Below are positions 8,589-19,043 of a DNA stretch of 23,139 bases, piece after piece (the first letter of the stretch is position 1; the number at the start of each line of letters is the position of its first letter). Source of the DNA: Scleroderma bovista (taxonomy: Eukaryota > Basidiomycota > Agaricomycetes > Boletales > Sclerodermataceae); the NCBI GenBank assembly GCA_037178675.1, contig JAYMGJ010000289.1:1-23139 (forward strand), read 5' to 3'. The position numbers and the translations under genes were made by a program. A model generated the notes under the pieces. The model worked only from the letters and a program-made list of their open reading frames with translations. It was not told the DNA's origin and did not search any database.

Positions 8589-11500
8589 CTAAAATTTGAA
8601 GTTATCAAATACATTACTGGCAAAGCCATCATTGGCGCCATCCTCCATCGCAACTTGCTCAAGTTCCATCTCTTCATCCAAATCCTTCTCGCCATGCAGC
8701 TCGTCATTACTGTCCTCCACCTCGAAGTCCGAATTGACCCAGTCCGAATCAGAATCGGAGTCCCGATCCATCAAGCTAGGGTCAGCGTTCAAATTGAGCG
8801 CATTAAGTTCACCATCATTGTCTTCCTGACTCATGCTAGCTCGGATTGATGAACCAGAAAGTCCTGGGCTATCTTTAAAGTAGTCAGAAATGCGGGGAGT
8901 GGCAGATCAAGAGACTTGACCTACCATGAGCATACGTATGGCCAATCCCGAGGCCCCAGTGATATCGCATTGCCATGTCTTGGTCAACGAATCTGCATGT
9001 ATGAGAAATCAGAAAAGTCACAAAAGGGGCCAGAAGAGCCACTTGCACCTGTTGACATAGTACCGCTTCCAATCAGCCGCATCTCTAGCATTGCGAGACA
9101 TTGCGATCCCGTCCGGGTGCACTTGTCCATCAGCAAAGGCGGGTATGATGTGGCAGCACCTTAACACGTCTGCAGGGTCAATGAAGTCAAATGCATCCGC
9201 TTCAGCCATAGGGGGGAATTTCACTGAATCGAGGGTAGTATGATCCCAACCCGCAGAACGATTTAGTACTTCAAACCATCGTACCCACAAAAATTCGATC
9301 CGACGTGACTGGTAGTCCCTAAGCCCAGGGCCTACGTATATTGCGTTTGTATGATATATGCCAAGAACACGAGCATAGCAGAATGGGTGTGCAGATGGTT
9401 GGCGGGACAAAAGCATGACATCGCGATGATCAGTGCGAGGGTTCACCGTTTCTTGTGCCCTGCGAACATCATAAGTGGTGTAATTGATACGGAACAAATT
9501 ATGTCGATAGATTCGTTCGTCTTTCAGGACTACTTGGCTCAAGTCTGCATCCAGAATGTTGGTCTCGTCATGGGTCCAAGAACCCTGCGCATCACAATGG
9601 AGGATTTTCACGCGAGGGAGAAGATGGGTCTTCAGCTTTGGAATAAAGTCCTATCCCAGAAGTATTAGTGCTGAACATCGACAGACAGAAGGGAACGACT
9701 GACCTTTACAGCAGGGTCATCAGAGTTGCGCGCTTGAAATAGCACGATATTTTCAGGAAAGTTTTGTGACTGCCCAATAGTGTGGTGTATATCAGGCCTA
9801 TTCGGCACGGGATCTTGATGATAAGCACGCAAAGCGGCTAACTTAGTTCGGATCTGGCGAATTCGTTCTTGGCGGCGCTCGATAGATACCAATTGGGGGA
9901 TAAATGCTTTGCGACTCGTTCTAGTGAACCTACTTTTTCCGACGCGGTGCTCGAGTTCTCCCTGCCAGAATTTAGTCATGAGGAATGATGCAATGGAAGT
10001 CTCACCAGTTGTGTTGAAAAGGAGTCCGTCGTACCGAACATCTTGATCTGATCATGATAATCCCCGAGTGCGTGTACCTTGTAAGTGCAGAGGTTCAGCG
10101 TTTTTGGCCGGCGCACATCCACTGCCGGGGAATAGGCCGTTTTGGAAGGGCCCCCTTGAGCCTTTCTTTGTCGTCGAGACTCAGCTTCGCGGCGCAATTC
10201 TTTTGTCGCAAAGGTTGGGCATGTTTCAGAAGAAAAGTTGCGCATTTGCTGAGCCAACTGCGCAGTTGTGTGTTCCATAATGTCGAGAGTGTAGTCCGTG
10301 TGCATGCGGAGCTTTGCGAGGGCATGCCAATGACATAACAAGAACAGAAGCCGCTGAACCTGAGAGTTATGGGGCTCAGGAAGGAGATTCTCGAAAACCG
10401 GAAGAGCACACTGCCATACAGAAACCATTAGAAACCGGACTGGCAATCATCTAAAGAAGTCACACCTGCAGTAGATCCTTGAAGTCTCGAGCAGTCATCT
10501 TCTTCAACTCCGAGCAATTCTCCCGAAAGCGGCGGATTGTGTCTTGCCCAAAAGTGGGAACTTGACGATATCTAGTGCTTATTAAGCTCGGCGAAATATA
10601 CAAATATTTCATGCTTACCGTTTGTCCATTTCTGAAATCTGAGACTGTTTTAAGGTCTCAAGGATCCGCAGTAGATGAATAAAAATGGCTTTCCATACTC
10701 CTAACTCAAATTCATGCAAAAGGTCAACAACCAACATGACAAATAGATCAAAGCCAGTATGGCTTAACTTCTCTGAAAAGGCATTCTGCTTGTGTCATCA
10801 TTAGCTCGACATGACGTGGTATAAACCTCAATGGCAGACCGTTGTTGGGACCAGTGATTCATCCTTCAAAAGCTCTTCAACTTGTATCCCATCCACAGCA
10901 TAATGCTTCTCATATATTAGTTTGCGAGCTGACATGATTTTTTCATGGCAGTGGGCAGTGTCAGAGCGAGATAAAAGCCTGCATTGCAGTAGGTCTGATT
11001 CCATGGCAAGAAGATGAGCACAAGATTTTGGAATAAGACACCGAGGGCATGGGCATTTTCCCAAGTTCCTGATGGTCGCAATTAAAACTCTGAATATAAG
11101 TCATGTTAGCTAGTGGTATCAGAGAGTAACACAATCACATACTTTTCTGGATAATCCACAGAATAAGTGAATATTCAAGGATATATGCAATGCTTGACTT
11201 GGTCCTGGCAAGTTATCACGATGCCATGTTCATATGCTTCCAGGAACTTGACATCCAGAAGGATACGCCACTGCGCATGGAAAAACTCTCTGCAACAATG
11301 AGTTAGGAGGGCATCACTCAGCTTTGCTCCTGACTGCTCCATCACAAAATCCTTGAACGCGGCTGGAAGCTATTCTCACAACAGTGATGGTTAGCAGTTG
11401 AACCCACAGAAGGTAACTCACTGATTGGAAGTAGGCGACATGAGAACATAGGTTTGAGCTTGGCTCGCAGCGCATGTACTTCGACTGGTTACCAAAGTAG

Positions 11501-12880
11501 AGGTAAAGTGGCCAAAGCTTTGCGCTCCCGAACAAGGTAAGCTGTGTGGCGTCCGACCAGAACATGAGCACCGCAATACAACGTGGTAAGTCACAGTCAG
11601 GTTCGCGAGGTGAAGCTAGGAGTTGTTCTTGAGCTTTGATGAAAGCATCCGACGCGTACAGTTCTCCATGGACTCTGACGTCACGGGCTTTGTTCGGCGG
11701 ATGCCACCGGAGCTCGTAAGGTTCATAATGGTAGATACGGTGGTGAAATGGATCTGAAAGCTTATCGCGAATGATTGAAACCAGACGACGGTGATGAAAG
11801 TCCGGAACTGTATAGTCACAGGGACCCGGATTTGGCGTCCGGCGGTGAAAGGGGACGGATATCGTGATAGGTGAGCGACTCCAGCCAGTGCTAGCCTCTT
11901 GTCCATCATCTGAACCGCTTCCCAACTCCTTGTTGATTGCCTTCCAGTTGGTATTTCGGACATCGTCCGGATTGTATTCTAAATCTCCAATAATATCAAG
12001 AAGAAGCTTGAAGTTTTCATGAGATTTCTGTGGCCCGTGGTTCCAATACCAGTCACCTAGTCGCAATGAGCTTTCGTTTGGATAGGGATGGAATGGGTTG
12101 TCGGGTGCAGAGGTGATGGCTGGTATTGAGGAGTTGGCGGTAAAAGGCAGCTGGGACAAGTATGTCTGCATGTTGGTGGATTGCTCGTCGGGATCATGAG
12201 AAGGAAGTCCGATGTCGGACCTAAACACGCGGACAAGACCAAACTTATTCGGTTGAGTCTTGAACATCGAACAGGATGCTGAAACTGGTGGCGTCAGACG
12301 CGACAAGTGAGATTCAGATGCTCCTTGGTCGGATGGGCCTTCCGACGACTGTACTCCAAGCGGAGGAAGTGGCATAGGACTTTCGGGAAGCATGTCACGA
12401 AAACGAAGAGGTAGCTGACGATTGAGCCGACGTGGTCTCCGTTGTGCCAAGGGTAGCGCCTCATCTTCCAACTGCGGGGCTTCGGGTGTATGATTTCCGC
12501 AAGGGATCTACGCCGACTTGGTCAGAATGACAAAACTCGATCCCCACACATACCGGTTCGGAATGGGATATGTTATCACCATCATTAGCGCTTCCAATGC
12601 TAGGCTAGATCACCTCAGTCAGAACGGCGAGATTTAATAAAAATATTCTAGCACACACCGGTTCAGGATGAGGCAGGACACTGTCACCCTCAACCCGTTC
12701 TGCTTGAGCTTCTCCCAAGCCCGTTCGCAATTTTTTTCGTTGATATACCTCCTTAGCCTTAGATAGCACTCCAGAAAGTCGTTTCCTTCCTTTTGTGCAT
12801 CCCCGTTCGTGCTTGGTGAAGTCAGAAACACGGGAGAAGGAGCGGCCACAGACGCAAGTCTGGAAAAATTGTTCGGCCAT
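8589..12880 (-). pseudogene. Plavaka (CACTA-like) transposase gene with one in-frame stop
   Basis: Twelve exons join into 1,242 codons: 12880-12659, 12604-12554, 12507-11422, 11369-11143, 11089-10840, 10785-10619, 10571-10466, 10410-10006, 9961-9704, 9650-9049, 8992-8925, 8872-8589. Introns are 44-56 nt. The start is the ATG at 12880; GTG at 12892 is in frame but unlikely. N-terminus: Cys/His finger CVCGRSFSRVSDFTKH. Family hallmarks in order: FHPYPNESSLRLGDWYW (about 230), SVPFHRRTPNPGP, MFWSDATQLTLFG (about 410), CPCPRCLIP, VVDLLHEFELGVWK, KLRMHTDYTLDIM, GDYHDQIKMFGTTDSFS, RIYRHNLFRINYTTYDVRR, YHWGLGIGHTYAH, then an Asp/Glu/Ser-rich tail. It would bind element ends and carry out DDE-type cut-and-paste transposition. 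Codon 518 is TGA (11177-11175) where Arg (CGA) is expected. No other stop or frameshift was seen, so inactivation looks recent. Confidence 0.85.
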
Positions 12881-12892
12881 TGAGCCTGCCAC
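8589..12892 (-). mobile_element. Plavaka-family DNA transposon body (ends not found)
   Basis: The transposase gene marks a DNA transposon of the basidiomycete Plavaka group (CMC/CACTA superfamily). The true element should extend into 7944-8588 and 12893-13340. I could not identify matching terminal inverted repeats or a target-site duplication by eye, so only the coding body is delimited. The recipient sequence is itself broken genes. Confidence 0.65.
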
Positions 12893-13340
12893 GAGCTGTG
12901 ATGAACCTGAAATCGCTCAGTCTCAGTTCCACAGGAGTGTCCAAGGCCTACCACTGGGGCATGGAAATTTAGTTCACAGCCACCCAAATCCGAGCTGGTG
13001 TCGCGGCCCGAGCCTGCGGGAAAATTGGAGTTTGACAACAAGCAAGGCGAGCGGTGATGAGCTCAGTGCCGACGTGATCATGAAGATGGGAGTAGACATG
13101 ACACCAGAAACGAGGAAATGCACGTCTACTCGGATGTCCGTCTTCCGATTATCAGACCCCCTCATTTCACGTACTAATGACTGTGTTTGGCTGATCACTG
13201 TTGGCTCAGATGGTGAGAATCGTAGCACACATGCACTCCCAAATTATTTATTGACACAAACACAAAGACATCGCATTGATTTCACAACTCGTCACAACTA
13301 TCAATATAAAATGTATGGTGCAAATAAATTCCCGCTCTTT
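12893..13340. other. Upstream flank of the transposase gene and downstream flank of the next gene
   Basis: No coding stretch is supported; the open frame on the plus strand at 12795-13376 overlaps transposase exon 1 and has no recognisable content. The segment 13230-13330 becomes AT-rich, with AATAAA-like motifs on the minus strand, consistent with the 3' end of the minus-strand gene remnant at 13341-14440. The 5' end of the Plavaka element probably lies here. Confidence 0.3.
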
Positions 13341-14440
13341 TCACTCCTCCATCGCGTTGTCATCAGAAAGCTCTGACCGCTTCGGAGAACCAACATGAGA
13401 TGCCACGGTGGTGGTCTTCTTGGATGAGGAGAGAGACCTCAAGTTGTCAGTCGCCTTGGGCTTTCCTTTCTCCAGTAAACTTGGGGGCACATAATCAGCA
13501 TATGGTAAGACTTTCAGTTTCTTTAAGTCTAGCTGATAAACATGCGACCCGTTTGCGTCCTGGGAGGAGCATCTGGACGTGGCGTGATGACCCAGCTGCA
13601 AAGCATATTAGTTAACGGTGTAAGAAGAAAAGATACATATACAGTTTAGAGACGACTTCGAGTTCAACAACGGTGCCATCAACGATTTTGTTCTCATATT
13701 CAGTAGGAGGGATGACCTTCTCGTGAGAGCCTCAAATGTCCAGAACATTGATAGTGACTCCAAACAAATTGTTCATGTTGGCAAGGGCTTCGTAGCGCTT
13801 CTGTGGGTCAAGCAAATCTTTGAGAAAAATGGTTCCTACAGTGAATGAACAAGTTAGCACCAAATCTCATCGATATCTTGTCGATCACTTCGTACCATTG
13901 GCTTTCATCAGTAACTCCAAAGTTATGCTGCAGTGTTTCAAGGCTGCAGCCCTTACTTTGCTTACGAATAATAAGTAAGGAAGATAGACAAACCAATATT
14001 CCTTACTGGGGCTCAGCAGTACGGAAAAGTAGACCGTTCAAAGCCGCAGCTGAACATGCAACTGCTTCCTCCGGATATTCATCGGGTGAGAGCAGATAGA
14101 GTTGGAACTGATTTGCAGATCCAGTCTGCCAAAGTATCCAAGGGCTCCGAGCTGACTGACGTGTAGTTCAAGTGAATCGGCCAACCGACTACTGTTTGTA
14201 GACTACTCACGGAAAGAAGGGTTGTCAGGACAGCCAACATAGCACTGCACATGTAAGTTGCGTCAGTACTGCCAAACACGAGTGTGCCAGAAGTTTACAT
14301 TGTGGTGAGATGCTAGCTGGACACAATCATGTCAAAACGGCTGCGTACATCGTGAATGATGACCTCCTCGACACCGTCTTCTATGGTATAGATATCAAGG
14401 TTCTCCAGGGCATATCCATCCTACCAATGGAAGGTCAAGG
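13341..14440 (-). pseudogene. Unrecognised minus-strand gene with a frameshift and an in-frame stop
   Basis: Family not recognised. Readable segments in order: an exon near 14427-14328 (ALENLDIYTIEDGVEEVIIH), a segment near 14095-14010 (FQLYLLSPDEYPEEAVACSA), then EYWFVYLPYLLF ... LLMKAN. An intron of 60 nt (about 13896-13837) follows, then TIFLKDLLDPQKRYEALANM ... INVLDI, GSHEKVIPPTEYENKI, and a C-terminal exon (about 13597-13341) rich in Lys, Ser and acidic residues ending in SELSDDNAMEE. Two lesions are visible. A run of four C on the minus strand (14011-14008) shifts the frame where three would keep it. A TGA at 13734-13732 interrupts INVLDI-GSHEKV. The last exon has Lys-rich stretches that could be a nuclear signal. 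It abuts the PRP8 remnant in the same orientation, and exact exon borders are uncertain. Confidence 0.45.
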
Positions 14441-14599
14441 CGACACACTTTTGGATAATAAAAAAAGCTATTCAAACCTTTTCCAAATGGAGCACACCGC
14501 CATAGGCAAGAGAGCGACCGAGTAGGTCAACGGCACATGCCCAGATAGTCGTGGACCTCAGCTTCATAGAGAGGGCCTATAGTGTAAGCGATATCTGTA

Positions 14600-16115
14600 C
14601 AGCGGGGATGGAAGTGAGTAACTATGAAGTGAAACCATGAGTATTCACCATGGAGTAAGAGAGAGAAACCGACCTCCAATGTCCGTCTGCTTGACCACTG
14701 TAAATCACTCTGGGGGATAAGGACGTGGCCCATAGACAACATCCCAAGACCGCCCAATTCCTTCGGCGTGTAGAAGATAGCTGGCGGGAAACGCGATGGC
14801 ATCTTACTGTTCAAGCTGATCTTTACACGCGTCTGAATCTTGTTCTCGGCTTTGACAAGGGCACCCAAAAGTTCATTTGTATGCATGACAGCTTCGCGAT
14901 AGTATGTCATCAGCCTAATTGATGCAATATTCCACTTATTGACAATCTTGGAGAACGTCGTCGAACCCGAACCCATGAGGACTTGGCGGATACAGTTGTT
15001 GAACTGCTGGATACCTGGATGGGAACACATCAGTAAAGGGCACCGATATGCATCCAACTGGATAATGATTTACCGTCATCAGAAACACGCAGGAATGCCA
15101 TAGCAAGGGATGAGTTTGTCATAGGTATCGAAAAACTCTATACCAGCCTCCTTGAATGCACGCTGGGTCAAGAGCAGACGTTTGATACGTGACAAACCTG
15201 AACAAATAAATGAACCGAGTCCGTTGCCATAAAGGATGGAAGCTTACATTCGTGTGGGTTGTCGTAGGCTTGCTCGATGAGTGCCAGTTCCTCACGTTGC
15301 GACTGTTTAAGGCGACCCTTGACTGAGTACGCCTCTTTAAGCTTTTCAAGAGCCAAGACGATAAGAAAGGGATTAATTAAGGGAATGAAAGTAGGTCTTA
15401 CAGGAATGGGATAGGCGCAAACTTTCGGCTTTCAAGCCAGTGGACAGTGGCCATGTAAATTGTGACGGCCTCTTCAGCACTGACATACGGTCCATCCTTG
15501 AGATAGCCGCGCTGCCTCTCTTGTTCAGCTTTCAAGTATAATGCATTAAAAGAGGGTGAGGCAGGAAATCACATTTTACTTATGGGTGAGACGCCAAGTT
15601 CTTCTTCACGACCGCCTTGTCGACAGTGGCACCATGCCGGATACGCTCCCGGTTATAATGGGCAACACTGACCCACCAAGAGTCTGCCTTGTTCGAGGGA
15701 GGGGGGGGGCATCCATAGCAAATATTGTCCATTAAATGGCGGTCGCGCGTCACAGGCCATGTCGATGATGGCGCTGTATATGAGATCCGGCTTCCTTCGT
15801 CGAGAAGGAAGGTGACCGCCCTAAGTAAATAGAATTCTTGTCCATTAAATAGCGATCGCGCGTCACAGGTCACACCAGACTTTATACATAGAATAGATGC
15901 GTAAACCTACTGAATATGAAACGACAATAAATGCATACCTTGCAGTGAATCAACAAGTTGAGCATGTTGTAACCCTGCCTGCAAACCTGCAAACCAGCCT
16001 TGACCCAATCCAAATGCATTGTTTGGAAAAATTTAGTCACATTCAGTTGACGGAAGAGGTTCTTCCTCGTCATAGCCTTCTCCGAATGGGCCTTGAGCTC
16101 GTTCAGAACGAAGAA
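14600..16115 (-). pseudogene. PRP8: PRP8 (U5 snRNP splicing factor) pseudogene, minus-strand body
   Basis: Prp8 is the large U5 snRNP protein at the heart of the spliceosome. Blocks matching it, in order: [16 protein letters not shown] ... [17 protein letters not shown] (16115-15944); [21 protein letters not shown] (15710-15590); [20 protein letters not shown] ... [12 protein letters not shown] (about 15540-15402); [20 protein letters not shown] (15362-15245); [20 protein letters not shown] (about 15198-15100); [15 protein letters not shown] ... [20 protein letters not shown] and [20 protein letters not shown] (15015-14695). After PQSDLQW a one-base slip precedes KQTDIG, then a short THF/LYRY-like scrap. 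About 240 family residues are missing between the first two blocks and about 340 at 15100/15098, where the join also shifts the frame. Introns remain (e.g. about 15243-15199), so this is a DNA-level copy, not a retrocopy. Both ends of the gene are absent; it cannot make Prp8. Confidence 0.85.
15725..15869. repeat. Pair of 32-bp direct repeats inside the PRP8 pseudogene
   Basis: TTGTCCATTAAATRGCGRTC followed by GCGCGTCACAGG occurs at 15725-15756 and 15838-15869 (30 of 32 identical). The offset is 113 bp. The repeats lie in a segment that replaces about 240 residues of PRP8, between the LLIH block and the WWVSVAH block. They may be remnants of a small inserted element or marks of the deletion event. 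Confidence 0.55.
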
Positions 16116-16184
16116 TTCTTCGGATGATGGTATGGCGATAATGGACGGACCTGGGGAGCGAGTTGTAAATGAGGGAAAGGGGCG

Positions 16185-16405
16185 AAATCATTCCTCACTG
16201 CCAAGGTGTTGAACGTGGCCATTCCAGGAGAACCCAAGTTTGAGCCTCTTTACCGTGACATGGACACGTTTGACTCGGGCTGGAACGAGTTTAACGATAT
16301 CAGCAAGCCATTATTCACCAACAGATTCGTACCGAGTACAGTCGCTTTCCGAGTGCACCCCAAGCGATACAAGTTGGCCATGACAGGTAGGGTGAGTGAC
16401 CAAGA
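16185..16405 (+). pseudogene. PRP8: Inverted PRP8 fragment (N-terminal half)
   Basis: The plus strand reads [20 protein letters not shown] then WNEFNDIS, which matches the Prp8 stretch ending NEFNDI. After a one-base deletion the frame continues [11 protein letters not shown], again as in Prp8. This block should precede the LFRQL-TKFF block of the same protein by roughly 150 residues. It is at the expected side of the pseudogene but on the opposite strand, so part of the gene was inverted after duplication. A further indel follows RTEY. The left edge is near 16185 and the right edge is uncertain. Confidence 0.75.
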
Positions 16406-17007
16406 GCGGTAGGAAGGTCCATTGATGGCGGAGGACGTTCGCCGACGTTACACAGCGGGCAGTCAGAGAGGGGGAGGTGAGGGCAGAGGGAAAGGAACTC
16501 ACCGCAGGCGTGGTCATACGAGGTAGCCTCATGATGTGACACAAGGATCACAAGGATCACAAAAAAGTACGTACCGTGTACTAGGAAGCCCGGCCTATCG
16601 GCTCCAAGTTGAATGCCGCCTGCGTTGCTATTGATCTCTTCTTCCCATATATACAGTAGGGACTCCGGGTTAGTCTCCCCAAGGCAGACCAAAGATTCGA
16701 TGGAAGATAATCGTTCCCTCTGCGACTTACTCCGGGTGCATGAAAGGAGAATAATGTCAATTTCTCACGCTCATCCTGAAAAGGGAACACTTTTGAAAGT
16801 TGCACTTGTCACGCATTACTAAGCTCTTCCCCAGAACCCTTTGCAAGCAAACCCCTCTTAACACCTTAGGCCCTGAATCCCGTCACACCATGCAATGTCC
16901 AGTTTTCACTGGGCTAGTCATTGCCTGGCGACTGCTCCGCCACCATCACTGACACGTCGCCATCGCTCCAAGGATGAATTTATTCTCGACCACGTCACTT
17001 GGCTCAG
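16406..17007. other. Between the PRP8 fragment and exon-family copy B, no gene supported
   Basis: Minus-strand open frames at 16805-16581 and 16692-16315 have no recognisable content. A short tandem CACAAGGATCACAAGGATCA occurs at about 16540-16559. Sequence from about 16935 to 17007 (a Pro/His-rich plus-strand stretch ending at donor 17008) may be an upstream exon of copy B. Confidence 0.3.
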
Positions 17008-18017
17008 GTGAGTGTTTTCGATCTTTGGCGTTCGACTGATATTTCTAGATTCAATTTTCAATCTTCCGCGTCGTTGCGGCATAGGTCTGAGGACCTCACA
17101 GAGGCGTTTCGAAGGGTCCCCAGGTGGTTGCATGGCTCGCATGTTTGCATGTTTGCATGGTAAGCTCTTTTGCCTTCTCGTGTCCAGCTAATGTTTTGCA
17201 AGTTTGACTTTGATTCTTTCACATCGTCGTCGATGTCTATGGACCTCATTTGGACGGTCACAGGGACTAATGGATGACCTTGATGACATAGGCAAGTTGT
17301 CATTTCGTGATCTCTGGTATGGGCGGATGCGCTGACACTCCGTGGACAGTTGTGCACCTTCGATTTGCCGTCAGGCGATGTTGCCGCCGCTTCCTGTGTC
17401 ACAACCCTCGCCGTCGCCGTCACCTCCATTTCATTCGCCAGCAACGTCGCTCGTCACCTTGCTCTCAACATCTCTTGTCTTGTTGCCATCGTGCTCAATC
17501 CCTTCGCATGCGTTTTTGACTGATCTCAAGGTATTGCACCCCCCCTCCTCCCCAAGGTCTCCGACTGCCGTGTTCTGACGTTCTCAGATGGTTTTTACAG
17601 GTGTCCCTGTGTTGTTCTTGATCCTTGGTGTGTCTGTGCACTTTCTCGACCCTTCTGTGTGGTTTCTGGTGAGGTTCAACTGATCCTCGCGCCCTCTTGT
17701 GCCTCTAGCACGTTTAGGTAAGTTTGGTTACTCTTTCAGCACTTACTAACTTTCCATGGTGTGTTTGCAGTGGTCTTCGTATCGTCAATAGCACTTGGCA
17801 CATCTCTGTGCTGGCGAGATGCATTTGTGTGGTTCCCGGAGTCGGTCGGTTGAGTATAGAGGCGTGCAGACATCATGAGAGAGTGCGAGAGAGCATGTGG
17901 GCGACACGAATGGCTTTGGAACCCATGCAAACACACATAGTAATAGTAACTTGGATGTATCAAATATCACTGAAAAGGCAAAAGCACTATAAACAACTCA
18001 TTGAACCAGCGCGATGA
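17008..18017 (+). pseudogene. Exon-module family, copy B (F, F, STP, R, W exons)
   Basis: The most complete ordering of the family. Intron 17008-17048; F-type exon 17049-17159 (111 nt; FNFQSSASL ... VPRWLHGSH); intron 17160-17202; second F-type exon 17203-17291 (FDFDSFTSSS, end off phase); intron 17292-17349 with GC donor; Ser/Pro-rich exon 17350-17530 (SQPSPSPSPPFHSPATSL); intron 17531-17600 (70 nt); R-type exon 17601-17717 (117 nt; CPCVVLDPWCVCA); intron 17718-17770 with a perfect TTACTAAC branch; W-type last exon 17771-18017 (LRIVNSTWHISVL), TGA at 18015-18017. Exons 17601-17717 and 17771-18017 join in the same phase 2 as the arrays at 3475-4321. The phase slip at the second F exon suggests decay. 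Family and function are unknown. Confidence 0.5.
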
Positions 18018-18413
18018 TACTATGGACGTGCTGTGCTATTCTACATACAACGAAATTACTAGTGTACTATAATACAGCATAACATCATTATGATGGTGCT
18101 ATTTTCTGGTCACTATAACTGGTACACATCAGAGACCAGTTGTCAACATGCCCGATGAGCCACTTTGCCATTCTGATTCTTGACCCGCCCATCATAATCT
18201 GCCAGGCATACATTCAGATCTCCTATGAAGGTACAGTTCACCAATGTCATACATATAAAACGAGTAATCAACAATATGGACTTGATCCGTGTAAAAGAAA
18301 TATCATCGTGTGGTAGGTATGACAAGTGAATCCAGAACCTGCAGTATATCCACCTTAAACCTGCCAAGGTTTGTGCTGGTGTCTTCACCTTGGTAGTATG
18401 CTCTGTGATAGTA
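18018..18413. other. Spacer, no gene supported
   Basis: AT-richer sequence between copy B and the minus-strand gene that ends at 18414. The minus-strand open frame at 18433-18143 has no recognisable content and overlaps the probable 3' untranslated region of that gene. Confidence 0.3.
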
Positions 18414-18962
18414 TCAAACAAGCTCAGGGCCAAGGATTTTTGCGAATCTATCTTCGAAGTTCTTGATTTTTTGCAGGGCTAACGCCAGCATATGCACAGC
18501 CTCCTTCTTCTGGATGAGTGCAACGAACCAGCACTTTGCAAGTTCCTCATATTTGGGACGCCCATTCAGTTCCCCTGTGAAAGCGACCTTTATTGTTGGA
18601 ATCAGTAACAAAAGCAACTCAAAACATCATGCAAGAACAACTGACCAACATTCTGGCAAATGCCTGGTCGAGGTTGGTTTCTGCCACTGCAATGAGATCT
18701 ATGCTAGAGGGTCGAGTAGACTTGACACAAAGGGCCTCCAACTTTGAGAGGCCTGCCTGCGAAGAAGTTGATGATACATCACTGCCATTTCGGCTGTGGC
18801 ACAAAGCGGAGATGATGATTCACAAAGTGACGGCATAGAAGAGTCAGAGTCTGTGGGACTGGTGGGTCGTCCCATTGGCCAAGAATTGGTTCGCAGGCAA
18901 AAGGAGGTAGAGGTCAAATCATGAGGCTCAGGATAATCCTGCGTCGTAATGGTGGGGTTCAT
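18414..18962 (-). CDS. Unrecognised small minus-strand gene, 5' end unresolved
   Basis: The 3' part is convincing: frame SSTSSQAGLSKLEALCVKST ... NLDQAFARML runs to donor 18645, intron 18645-18588 (58 nt), then VAFTGELNGRPKYEELAKCW ... LALALQKIKNFEDRFAKILG with a stop at 18416-18414. The splice keeps phase 0. The C-terminal exon is Lys/Glu/Leu-rich and probably helical. Upstream, an ATG-led frame from 18962 (MNPTITTQDYPEPHD ... PTDSDSSMPSL) is Ser/Thr/Pro-rich but lies in a different frame from the downstream part. Either a short intron around 18815-18770 or a frameshift joins them. No known domain. It is divergent from the 19359 gene, with about 400 bp between starts. Confidence 0.4.
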
Positions 18963-19043
18963 GGTGAGTGTAGAATGGGTTTTGAAAGTGCTGGCTCAAG
19001 ATACGCTCTCACCTTCACGTACTCATTTTAAGCGATGCTACGA

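Noticed and set aside
8596..8829. Plus-strand Ser-rich 77-codon ORF
   Set aside because: It is the complement of the acidic Asp/Glu/Ser tail of the transposase, whose last exon is in frame with the family C-terminus.
12795..13376. Plus-strand 193-codon ORF upstream of the transposase
   Set aside because: It overlaps transposase exon 1 on the other strand and has no recognisable motif or splice context.
14600..16405. PRP8 copy as a processed retrocopy
   Set aside because: Intron sequences with donor and acceptor remain between blocks (for example about 15243-15199), so the copy arose from DNA.
16315..16822. Minus-strand ORFs of 74-125 codons beside the inverted PRP8 block
   Set aside because: They overlap the plus-strand PRP8 homology or lack any family feature, and do not match Prp8 in either direction.
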